Positions 48,585 to 60,400 of a DNA stretch of 64,000 nucleotides are shown in pieces; position 1 is the first letter of the stretch; each line of letters opens with the position of its first letter. The translations under genes and the position numbers were made by a program. This DNA comes from Liolophura sinensis (Eukaryota; Mollusca; Polyplacophora; Chitonida; Chitonidae). The notes beneath the pieces are model-generated. The model was not told where the DNA came from, searched no databases, and worked only from the letters and a program-made list of their open reading frames with translations. The stretch lies in assembly GCF_032854445.1 (NCBI RefSeq), contig NC_088303.1, positions 9,927,501 to 9,991,500 of the forward strand, given 5' to 3'.

Positions 48585-49285
48585 AGTTTGGTAATTTACG
48601 GTAATTAACATACAGAGCATCAGGGATGGAACATTCACCTTGTGTCATTGTGCTTTATATGCATGTATAATGTCAGGTCAATACATGCTGTATTTTTTGA
48701 GATACCACCCCTAACATTTTGTTTACTATAAGTCAGGAACCCAGAAGCCTCTCACCAATGTGGTCGCTCTGAGTTCAAGTCCAGCTCATGCTGGCTTCCT
48801 CTCCAGCCCTTTATGGAAAGGTGGTCAGCAACCTGTGGATGGTCGTGGGTTTTCCCCGAGTTCTGCCCGGTTTCCTCCCACCATAATGCTGGTTGCTGTC
48901 GTGTAAGTGAAATATTCTTGAGTACGGCGTAAAACACCAATCAAACAAACAAACAAACAAAGTCAGGAATTTGGTAATTTACAGTATTAAATATGCACAC
49001 ACTGTATCAACAATGGAATATCCCCCTCATGCTATTGTGCTCCACATGTGTGCAAATTGTGAGCTCAATAAATGCAGTACTTTTTGAGGTACTACCCATA
49101 ACATTTTATCTAACACAGATTCAAATATGTGATACATCATGTCGGAATTCAGTAATTTATGGTATTTAATATGCACACACCGAACCAACAAGGAAATAAC
49201 CCCCTCATGCTACTATGCTCTACATGTGTTCAAACCCTGATCTCAATACCTGCAGTATCCTACTATTAAGACACCATCCTAATCA
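48585..49285 (+). repeat. Three diverged ~150-bp repeats interrupted by a SINE
   Basis: Copies begin near 48589, 48970 and 49145 (GGTAATTTACRGTAWT) and contain CCCCTCATGCT-TGCTC and TTTTTGAGRTACYACCC. Related copies occur inverted near 63300-63500. Confidence 0.65.
48740..48959 (+). mobile_element. Full-length tRNA-derived SINE with 10-bp target-site duplication
   Basis: 220 bp with a B-box-like GAGTTCAAGTCC, GCTGGCTTCCTCTCC, GGTCGTGGGTTTTCCCCGAG, AGTGAAATATTCTTGAGTAC, CGGCGTAAAACACCAATC and an (AAAC)n tail. Flanked by AAGTCAGGAA at 48730-48739 and 48960-48969. Confidence 0.92.
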
Positions 49286-50097
49286 CTTTGTTTCACATTA
49301 CTTTCATTGTTACTGGACGCCGCTGCCTATGCTCAGGGTATGACATAAGCTAAAAAGTAAAACTGATGCTTCCAGAAAAAGGTTGGAAAATTTTCACACC
49401 TGGATGAGATAAGAAACAAGTACCATGTTTTACAGTTTCAAAACACTGGCTTAAAACAACAGCACTTTGCCATAACAGAAGAAAAGGTTGATTGGGATTG
49501 ACTTCTTGGCTATCTGGCTTTACCCAAATATCAAATTTATGATAGTTTAGATGATATCCTGGAAGTGTACTGTTGTTGTTGAGAGGAAGCTTTAGCCCAG
49601 GACTAAAAAGACATGCACATAAGACTATGTTAAGAAGACATGCAGATATGACTCAAAGTCAGAACTATATAACACAGAGTCAGAATGTATAGAACTAGTA
49701 CCTAGCCATAGCTGGCTACTTCAGCTCTTCTCTTCATGCTGGATTGGCAGAGTATTATAGCCACAGTGGCAACTAATGATATTTAAAACTGTGCACCATA
49801 TGACGCCAATTGTCAAGACCTTTCTCAAAAATGGGCTGAACTTTAACTCAAAGTGACAGCATTGGTAACTGGCTTCAAAATCAATACGCCGTGCTGGCAA
49901 CTAACCACTTGGCCATGAGGGCCCAATCAGCCCGCACAGTGACAGGTCTTCACATATTTGTCCTTTCTGGTCATGAACCTGGACTCTGCGTGAAACAATG
50001 TACATTTTACCATGATACCCTGCCAGCCCGGTATAAAGAGAGGAATTGAAACAGGCAGACCAGTCGTATGCATAACTCTTACAAAGTACTAAGTATG

Positions 50098-50101
50098 TAT
50101 G

Positions 50102-50142
<41 letters not shown>
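50098..50142. repeat. (TGTA)/(TA)n microsatellite
   Basis: TATGTATGTATG followed by about 17 TA units. A mariner-like element begins at its right end. Confidence 0.95.
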
Positions 50143-50144
<2 letters not shown>

Positions 50145-50743
50145 GGTGGGCATAAAAAAATGGGCTGTACTTTGACACTCAATATCTCTGAAACCCTCTT
50201 ACGTCAGCTTCTAAAAATTAACATGCTCAAAAGCCATTATGTCCTCAGTATACAGACCAAATGTCAATTTCATCCTTTAAAATTTCTGTTCATGGCACCA
50301 AAATCAAAAAAGAATCAAAAACGCATGTTCCAGACATTTCAAAATAAAGTTCTATCTTGTTTTACTTAAGAAGGTGATCAACTGGTTCTCCATCTTCTCG
50401 GTAGACGGTGCGCAAATGTTTCTTCCATGAACTGATCGAGTCCTGAATCTCCTTAAGGGTAATTTTTTTCCAGCAGTCCTTGATGCGTGTCACACAGGTA
50501 CAGCGCACGCTCTGCTCATGACACCTGACAGGTGATGCAATGTGGGTCACCGGAACGTGGGTTTTAGAGGCTATGTTTTCATTTTAACCTGTGTACAGCC
50601 TACTGAAGCTATCACCTAGAAAATTGGTCAGTATATTAACAAAATCATGCCATTTGAATGTCATAAGTTTTGAAAGGGTTTGAACAAAGGATGATGGGGC
50701 AATGCAGCACCAAACTACGGCCAATTTTTTTCATGCCCATTCG
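50143..50743 (-). mobile_element. Deleted Tc1/mariner-like element
   Basis: Left end CGGGTGGGCATAAAAAAAT and right end ATTTTTTTCATGCCCATTCG are imperfect terminal inverted repeats next to TA dinucleotides. The minus-strand ORF at 50550-50362 reads CWKKITLKEIQDSISSWKKH then LRTVYREDGEPVDHLL, like the end of mariner/IS630-type transposases (W--IT-EEI---I--W-KRL). The catalytic part is missing, so it is non-autonomous. Confidence 0.75.
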
Positions 50744-51096
50744 ATATATAGCACGTCTCGAAGGGCTAACCTGGGGCTAATAAATGCCGCGAGTACTCTA
50801 CGCTTGGACATTGTTGTTGGAAAGTCCTCTGCCATTTGTTTATTTTTAAAAGACACGCTCACACTTACCGAGAAATGTAGTGTAGTCTGAGAAGTCCAGA
50901 ACTGGAATGTCTGCTTAAATGACACGATCTGCACCTAAATCATTGATTGAATGAATACGACTCGTAAGTTGTAAATAAATAAGCAACAATATGCCGGTGT
51001 GAAACGAAAAAAGCGACGTGGCAACCACGAATAAAGCCGTTGTCGAGAAGCAACAAGCTTATCGAGCTGAGGATATTTTTTAAACATTAATCTTAC

Positions 51097-51230
51097 CGCT
51101 TACTGTGAAACGAGACGATTCTGTAACAATACTGAGCGATGAGAAGACAAGTTTTGGTCCATGAACTTTTCTGATCGACTCGACAGGGTAAGGTCAACAG
51201 CAACTACAGGTTTCCTTCCGGGTCATCCGG
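51097..51230 (-). other. SLC35E2: Candidate non-coding first exon of SLC35E2
   Basis: A good donor (AGCG|GTAAGA) on the minus strand at 51097 lies just downstream of the shared promoter, and coding exon 1 begins 3.3 kb further. The 5' boundary is a guess. The acceptor near the ATG (CCTCAG at about 47874, or GTGACAG at about 47852) is undecided. Confidence 0.45.
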
Positions 51231-51300
51231 ATGTGACGTCACTACAGCCATGTTTTGCAGTGAGTTAGTAAGAATTTCTCGATCAGCTGGATGAAAGACA
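51190..51300. promoter_or_regulatory. Bidirectional promoter between SLC35E2 and UBE4B
   Basis: Between the two divergent genes lie an ETS-like site (CTTCCGGGT near 51216), a full palindromic CRE (TGACGTCA at 51234-51241) and a YY1-like site (GCCATGTTTT near 51248). No TATA box is seen. ETS, CRE and YY1 sites are typical of bidirectional housekeeping promoters; that they act on both genes is inferred from position. Confidence 0.55.
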
Positions 51301-51396
51301 AAATCTTCGCAGAATAGTCCACAGAAAAAACCTCTGATAGGTTGTCCGCTGTGTCTACAGATACCCCGATCAACGAAGAAACAAAGACATTTTACA

Positions 51397-51420
51397 ATGA
51401 GTGAACTAACTCCGGATGAA
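51397..51420 (+). CDS. UBE4B: UBE4B exon 1
   Basis: Eight codons (MSELTPDE), donor GAA|GTGAGT. Vertebrate UBE4B also opens with a short acidic start before IRRRR. Confidence 0.85.
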
Positions 51421-54400
51421 GTGAGTTTTCAGCTGAAGTATTTGCTTTCCAAAATCCGACGAAGAAACAGAGCTTTCCGTCAAAACAGTATCTCTGAGTG
51501 CAACGCCTTGTGTTTTGACGAGTTCTTCAGCGTTTCTGTGTGACGAGCACTGAGTCAAAATGTATAGAAGACATCGGTGGCACAACTTTTGATGTCGGGA
51601 ATTATTTGCGTTTTAATTTGTACATCTACTGCGAAGAGTTGTGTATCATTCAGTGTATGGTTGTGTTTGTTTACTTTTCTTCAGCTGTATCATTCGGCAG
51701 TACTATGGTGACAGTGCTTGGTATCATCAATGATCTATGAATAAGGATGCTTACGAGGGTTCATTAACACTGCTGTTGTTGACAGTTAAGCTTGAATTAG
51801 GCCTTAATAACTGTTGCTCCTCTCCTAACAGTGCACTGTTATCAGTGAAGCCAGTTATAAACTAGCCCGGAAAGACTCCAACTCCTTTTCGTACACTGGG
51901 CTATTGTCGTTGGAGTCTCGGCTTTCACAGTATTAACTTCGTGCCCAATGAAGGTCCAGGCCGATTTTCTTTGTTATCGAACAAGTCTTCTGCAACTAAA
52001 AGACACCAACCTAAAGACCTGCTTTCTGCTCCCACCCGCACCGCCACCATATATCCCTACTGGCTTTAGAATATATTTATTATAGCGGTGAAGGCTTCCA
52101 CGGTAGATGGTCCTCGGCCGTGACCGCCATGCTGAGCAGCTGCATGTAGACCTACACGCATGTCCTGTTTCGTAGTGGAGCAGTGTGAAGATGGTGGCCA
52201 TGGCTAAGGAGCGTGTGCTGTGGAAGCCTTCATGCTTTAAATAAATCCATTCCAATGCGAGTAGGGACATGTGGTGGTGGTATAGGTGGGTGCGAAAAGA
52301 AGGTTGGTGTCTTTAATTTGCTTGTTAGATAACAAAGAGAATTGACCTGGACCTTCGCTAAGTACAAAATCAATACTGTTAACATCCAGATTCCGACGAC
52401 ACTAGGCCAACCACCCTGCATTTGCGTGTATTAGCTTAGAGCACTTCTGTGTTCAAATACATTTAGGGGCACCACTCCTTCATGTGCCAGAAATGTGGAG
52501 TTTTATCCCTGAGTATATGCATTAAGAAAGTGGTTGTTCTTTTGTTATAGATTCGACGGAAGAGGTTGGTTCGGCTGCAGGGGGGCCAGTCACAGAGCAG
52601 CACACCGTCAAGTTCTAGTCAGTCATCAGTATCATCCACACATCCTCAGCCAATGGAAACACCCTCATCATCATTAGGGGAAGCACAAGCTACACCCTCT
52701 TCACCTCAGTCCAATCAGCTGTCACTACGCAAAACTCCATCCACACCACTGACTCAGGGGCAATCCTTTAAACCAGGTATAACTAACCTATCCAGGATAA
52801 CAGTACACTGATATAGGTTGTTAGTTTTGTGAATATTTTTGTCCTGAATTCAATTTTGAATAGAATTTAAATTTCATTTTGAAAGACACTTTGCAGATCA
52901 TATGTGTACGGAATACTTTTTTCCTAGACTTTCTGATGGTAAAAAACAACATTCTCTTCAGAAAATCTAAATGTTATGGGAATGTTACGCTGTACATGTT
53001 AATTTTGCATATAAGCTAAATCAGCATAATGTCTTTTACTGAATAATTTCATGATCACCAAGTCTTAAAAGAAGTATACCAAGAACTTTATGTTCCCCAG
53101 ACTGCAGTCTTTGCATTACTTTGAGTATATGTCCTTCTCTTGCAGCCAGTTTAGCTTTGGATTCCCCAAGATCACAGGACTCACAGAGCATGGATGTAGA
53201 CACGGATTATTCTGAAAAATTGTAAGTGTGAGAGTTAAATGTATACATATTGCCATGTTTTCCTTGGAGTAGGGTACATTTTCACCTAGTTTTTATGCAA
53301 ATCATTTTCCTGTTATTTGAGCCCGGACAAGTATGAGTTAATGCAAAAATGTGCCGAAATTTTATTGTTGAGTTACTTATAGTAAAGGATGTAATGTGCC
53401 AGATTAATTACATCTATTATCCAGTCTCTCTACATATTGAAATAACCTCCATTCAACATGAGCTTGTTCATGCATGTGGGTATTGTCAAATGTCGGCGTG
53501 GCCCCAAAAAACATTTTCTTGTCAGGATGAAAGTATCTAGAGCCACAGACAGAAGCAAATCTTGAAATACGCTTGCTCCAATAAGAGAATGTAATAAACA
53601 TGCCAAAATTATTGAAGGATTCTATCTCAAAGGTCTGCGTTTGAATATATTATGTATTTATACCATGTATGCTGTAATTTTTTTTAGATCTCAGCAGTCA
53701 CAAGTGGATGTGGACTCTGGCATCGAAACCATGGAAGTTGATGATGTTGAAGTCCGACCTGCTGAAAGTAAAAGAAAAAGGGTAAGAATTATCATATAAT
53801 TTATTATCATTTTGAATTTTAAAATCCATGTAGGCTTACAAGTAAAAATGTGGATTATACACTTGTATAATGTTTTTCAATGCATGGTAATACAAACTAA
53901 CGTTGATACAATTTTATTATGTCAGGTGTGGCATGTAGGTGTTTGTGTATGAGAAGAGATGAGTATTAAGGCAAAGTAATTCATTTTCCACCTCATGTAA
54001 AGACAAATGTCATCTCTGTCACTGATCTTTTTCCAGTATAAGCCTCTGCGTTCACAGTACTTCTTGTGTACTCCACAAAACATGTTATGATTAATTATAT
54101 GAGTGTACTTTGCTACATACCAGGATGTGAGTATCGGATCAGAGGCTACAGAAGAACAGATACTGACCTCTCTGTGCCGGGTGTTTCTGGTAAACTGGCG
54201 TGAGCAGAACCAGGAGTCCTTCTATCTACCTGTCCTTGCCCAAGCTGCTCAGTCAGGTGAGCTGCCATTCCTTTCTGTCCTTTTGTGGGATCATTGACGT
54301 CTCACTCAACAGTGAGAGGCTATTTTCAATGAGTATTTTTGTTATAACAGTGGCAGAAGCTAAACTGTAGGTTTACATTATGACGTTTCTTGGTTGTGTG

Positions 54401-57400
54401 CAGAGGGGTTGTGGTTTGTTTTCTCTATACACTTTCTTAGTTCTTCCTTGAGAAATATAAAACATCATTCAAATAAACAAATAAATACAATCTTTTTTTC
54501 AAGTATTACTTTAATCAAAGGCGTTTGTTGATGTAATACATGCATTGTATTATAGCTTATTTCAAACTCCTCCTGGCTTTGTTGCTGCTTTAGAGCCGAA
54601 AGTTTTTCAGGTAACTGGTGTCCCATAGTCTCTCTTTAGTACACCAATTAACTTAATACTTCTAATGTGTAACTGAGGTAATTTTCATATTTGTCAGATA
54701 CATTGAATGAATCAGTTATCATTTATTTTCAAATGAATGTACTCCACTGTTTTTTGAAATTCAGCTTAGTCGGTTATTAAAAAGTTTATTTATAGAAAAT
54801 CATACTCTTGGTTTGAGAATGTACTTGGTGTTGAACTCATGCGAACTAGAAACTGAAAACTTCAGTATAATTTGTTTTGAATTTACTAACTAACTAACTA
54901 ATTGGTTTATTATCTCAGAGCCAGTGGAATTTCGCGAGTTGATCCAGCAGATCTTGATGGAGGTTTTACACCTGATAGAACAGAGTGAAGATAACCCGCT
55001 GTGCTCCTTAAAACTAAGGGTACAAGCGCTATCTCCAATGCCAGGCTATGGCACAGTTCACCCAAGCCCTAAAGGGTAGGTCGTCAGTATGTTAACACAT
55101 TTGGCAGCTTGTCCTTGATGGTTAATTATCATGGTTATAGGTAAAACAACACTGAATAGTTCAACAGGATGACAGAGAATTACAGGATTGAAAGACATTA
55201 AATATCTGCCACAAATGCACGTCACATTCAAACACTTGATTGGAAAAACTTCTCAATAGTCCACATTATTTTTCTGTGTCACAGTATCATTTTTATGAAT
55301 GCATAGAAAGATATTTTAATAAGCCTGTCATGTAAAGACTTAAACACACCTGAAAACCCCCCAACAAACTGAACTAGATTCCTTTACCTTTGGGTAGTCT
55401 TAGTGAGATTCATCTTTTTCCTCCACTGCAGTATTAGCCCGTTGTTATCGCCGCAGCAGCCCCCCAGAGACACAACCAGGGCTTCGGTGCTGCACTGTAA
55501 GGAGGTTGACATGGTCACCTATTTGCTGGACTGTTACAGGAGGGTGGCCATTGAGGAGAGAGTGGCACCCAAGGTCTGTCATTGTTGTACTCTGTCTTTA
55601 GCATGGCCACATGTCTCAGCTAAGGAGTTAACTCCTGCATCTGTATTTGCTTCTGTGAAGTAGTTTCTCTCATTGTCTCGTAGGTCAAGGAACTGAAATA
55701 TTATGTTTGTACTGGAAATTTTTAGGGATCCCGTTCTTCCTGAACGGGACCCCTATTGTAACCGTTCTGTTTTTTCTTCTTCTTCTTCCTCTTATTATTA
55801 TTATTATTTTTTTTTTCTTCACCGACTTTGTTAGCAAGGAAACTCCTACACTGTTCAACATAGAAGTCCCAAATTTTGCTCATATATTCTGGCGGTGAAT
55901 ATCTCAGGATAAATTCTCCATTTTTTTTCTATCTCACGTGGTTCGGCCGCCTTATTGAATTTTGTGTTAAACTTTTAAAAATTTTCTTCTCAAGAACCAC
56001 TGAACCGATTGTTTTCAAATTTGACATGCAGCTAGAAGGTCACGAGTTACAAAAAGTTTGCAAAAATGGTTGACTTCCGGTCAAAACTCTGGAAGCTCGT
56101 CATTGGTCGATGTTGTGACGTCACAATTAGTTCTGAAATGTCAATTGTTCTCAATGTATTCTGATGTATCTTGAGCTGCTGATTCAGAATCTGCTTATAT
56201 TTTTTTCATATCTGTGTAACTTTTAAAGATATAAGCAAAAAACTAAAAAAAGTTATGTACTTTCAATGACCTGTATCTCGAGAACTATGAGAGCTAGAAA
56301 TGTGCAACCGGCACCAAACTGTAGCCCGAGACATCAAAGTACAAACTTTGATTTTCGTGTCAGAGTTCGATCCCAGCTTAACCAATTTGTCAGGCGATGA
56401 AAATGTTGTGAATTTCAAGGTTTTGAGTAGGCTGCTAGGCGTAGTTGGATGTTCTGATGACAAATCTGGTGGTTTTTTCCTTTCTCCGACACAAGGTTTT
56501 GTCGCCAATTGCTATGAAAGTGCGAAAAAGTGCAATTTTTGCCCATATTTGGAGGTCACTTGACACAAAACTACTGCAGCTGTGGAGCTGAAAATGACTG
56601 AGTACAAAGGGCTATATGGGTACTGCAGTCGTGCGGAAAATCACGGAAGTGTGTCAATAAATGTGGCAGTTGTAGTGCTTCAAATATTGTCCAAAGGCCG
56701 ATTTGCTGTATTTGGCACTTTGACGTCCCCATGTTATATGATGCATTTTCAATGCATTTGCGACTAGGATGAACACACGAACATTGTAAGCATGCTACCA
56801 GACGTAGGATCTAGGATCTGTTGTTCGCAGATCCATTCTAGTCCATTGAGACCCCATGGAAAGTATGGATGGATTGTGATATTTATTCATACAGTACTAT
56901 ATTGAGGGGAAAAAGTAATTTCTCCCAGCCTGTGTTATATATACTAATTTACAACTATTTTGCATACAAAATATATCTTTTACATGAAACCACATCAAAG
57001 AGGGCTTGGCACACTGTTTGAAAGGTGTTGATGTGGTGTATAGCTCACAGGATTTTGATTCACATGCAGGGTATGAATGGATTAAAAGTTACAGTGTGTG
57101 AAATCTTAGTGTGACTCTAACTTATATTAATCAAGTGGTTATAGACATACCAGAATTTAAAAACACTAGGTATTTTTCTTCTTGCAGAGGTCGAGTATTC
57201 CACCCATGAGTGAGGTGATGTCTCTAGTCAGGAGTCAGTGTGTTACTCATTCTTCACTGGTGCTCCAGGGCCTAGTTACAGTCCCTAGGTAAGTCTATAC
57301 CAGTGAGGGAGGTGATGTCTGTAGTCAGGAGTCAATGTGTTACTCATTCTTCACTGGTGCTCCAGGGCCTAGTTAGTCCCTAGGTAAATCTATACCAGTG

Positions 57401-60400
57401 AGGGAGGTGATGTTTGTAGTCAGGAGTCAGTGTGTTACTCATTCTTCACTGGTGCTCCAGGGCCTAGTTACAGTCCCTAGGTAAGTCTATACCAGTGAGG
57501 GAGGTGATGTTTGTAGTCAGGAGTCAGTGTGTTACTCATTCTTCACTGGTGCTCCAGGGCCTAGTTACAGTCCCTAGGTAAGTCTAGACCAGTGAGGGAG
57601 GTGATGTTTGTAGTCAGGAGTCAGTGTGTGACTCATTCTTCACTGGTGCTCCAGGGCCTAGTTACAGTCCCTTGGTAAATCTAGACCAGTGAGGGAGGTG
57701 ATGTTTGTAGTCAGGAGTCAGTGTGTTACTCATTCTTCACTGGTGCTCCAGGGCCTAGTTACAGTCCCTAGGTAAGTCTATACCAGTGAGGGAGGTGATG
57801 TTTGTAGTCAGGAGTCAGTGTGTTACTCATTCTTCACTGGTGCTCCAGGGCCTAGTTACAGTCCCTAGGTAAGTCTAGACCAGTGAGGGGGGTGATGTCT
57901 GTAGTCAGGAGTCAGTGTGTTACTCATTCTTCACTGGTGCTCCAGAGCCTAGTTACAGTTCCTAGGTAAGTCTAGACCAGTGAGGGAGGTGATGTCTGTA
58001 GTCAGGAGTCAGTGTGTTACTCATTCTTCACTTGTGCTCCAGGGCATAGTTACAGTCCCTAGGTAAGTCTAGACCAGTGAGGGAGGTGATGTCTGTAGTC
58101 AGAAGTCAGCATGTGACTGGCACCTCACTTGTCATTCTGAACTCTAATTTTCCTACTTCTCCAGGGCCTATACAGCAGTCATAATCTAAAGCTAAGATAA
58201 TGAACAGTTTTTCTTTCTGTTAAAGTGATTTTTTGGCATATACACATTTATGGAAGTACTTGGGTTCCATGATAAGACTAATTCAGCATTTGATCTGAGA
58301 ACTATCAACCTTGATGGTTGCAGACTCATGAATGACGGGAATTTATAATCGTTTGAGGATATTAGTAGTATGCTTGTGATGAATGACTTAGATTGACATA
58401 TGTATATATGTATAGTTTACATAGCTACATGTCTTTGTTTATGTTTAGGTCACCAGGCCTGCCTTCTCTCCTATTGCCTAGTTTATTAGCTCACAGTCTT
58501 CCCCGGGGCTTCCTGTCTGAGCTGCTACAGACAACGAGTAACGACCAACAGAGTTTCAGCAGGGTAAGGGCATTTGCTAAATGTGCATTACACAGGGCAT
58601 TAATAATATACAGATAATATCCCATGCCAATTCCTTGTAGTGAACTGATCATATGCTCACGGGGAGGGAGGGATGCTGTGGTCGAGTGTTCAAGATACTT
58701 GTTTCTCAATTACTAGAACGCACAAGGTGTGGGTTGAGTCCTGGCTTTGGCCAGGGAATTTGGGGAATCCCCCGTTTCCATTGTTCTCAAGACCTTGGTG
58801 ACCAGAAGCAAGTTGAGGATGCTCTTTGTGTGGTTTAACAATAAAGTTGGTTGAAAAAAGCTTTCCTCTAATGAGTAAGGTGTAAGTCACAGGTGGGAGA
58901 GTATACATTAGTTTGGCATGTTCCTTAGCTGAAAGTTGTTGTGCAATAACTTACCCATTATATAAATATATCTAAAACAGGAAGCTTTCCTGTTGTAGTC
59001 CACATTTTCGACAATTTAGATGATTTTTAGGTTTTATCTTTATACCTTCCCCTCAGAAAAAAGATGTATTCCGCTTGTGAAACAACAATTTAAATTGGTA
59101 TGGCCTAATCATTCATTAATTCCTTTCTGTTTGGTTGTTGTTTACAGGTATTTTCTCCGATCCTTCAGGGCCTGTTACTCAGTATACGAGGGTTGTCTTT
59201 TGACACAGATGAGTACAGAGCCCCTCTTACAGTTCTCACTGAGCTCTGTGACATTAAAAGTGCTGGTAATACCAGACCTATATGTAACTTAGTAAGTATT
59301 GAGCAGCAGTTGCCCACAGGAGACCATATACTTAAAAATCATATTGCAAAAAAGTTCATACTTTTCTTACTTGTGCAACCTTTTGTTGATAACCATGGTA
59401 ATTTGTAATATCATGAAACATTGAATATCACTTGCCTAAAATTTAAAAAGCTGGGTCCCGTGGCACAAAGACTATGTAGTATTTGTGTTTTTCACTGACG
59501 TTTTTTATTTTTAGCAGTGGTATTGTAGTTCTTATGCAGTATGGCATTAGCAGCTAGATTTTGTCCTTGATAAGAAAGACCACTGAAATGGTTATTAGAA
59601 CAAAAAAATTGAGTTGTTTAACATTTCAGGAAATGAGTAAAATGCACTTACTGCTTTAAGTCTAGTTTTAAGGAACATGTACTTGAGGATATACTTTTAT
59701 TGTTTGTTTTCCTTCACTTTAATACATGGTTTTCATAAAGTGAGCCCAAAGACTTGGTGTTATTGGTTCTGTTGTGTGCTGATTCTTTGCTTAGTGGTAA
59801 AAGGTGGTGAAACGTTGTACAAGTTTGAAATACAGAAGACATTTAAAATGAAATTAATGCACTTTCTGATCAGGCTTGGCTCTACTAAGGAAGATTTATC
59901 TGAGGATTTGTATTCATTCATTTTTATTTGATTGGTGTTTTATTCCTGTGTGAAGAATATTTCACTTACACGGCGACGGCCAGTATAGTGGTGGGAGGAA
60001 GACCATCTGCAAGTTACTGTGAGAAGAGAAGAAGAAAGTTTAGACTGAATATAAATGTATCTTCTTTATACATATATCATTTTCAGTGTTTTGTTTGATA
60101 AATACTCATGCTTAAGAATACTCATTTCACGTACTGACCAATCTATTTGCTCTTTTACATAGATTGTACAGCTCAAAAATTGGTTGCCATCATCAGTGTC
60201 CAATTCTACAGGGATGGAGTTGGAAAAGCTATCATTTCTAGGACCTTTCATTGGACTGTCAGTGTTTGCGGAGGACAATGTGAGTGGTTTAATTCAAGTG
60301 ATGACTCCAGATCACATGGGGAAAGAGATAATGTTACTTTGTGAATATGTAAAGCTGCTACTGCGAAGTTGAGACATGAAACAGATACCAAGATATGTAT

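Noticed and set aside
51974-52270. 98-codon minus-strand ORF in UBE4B intron 1
   Set aside because: It lies within the foldback element and shows no transposase motif.
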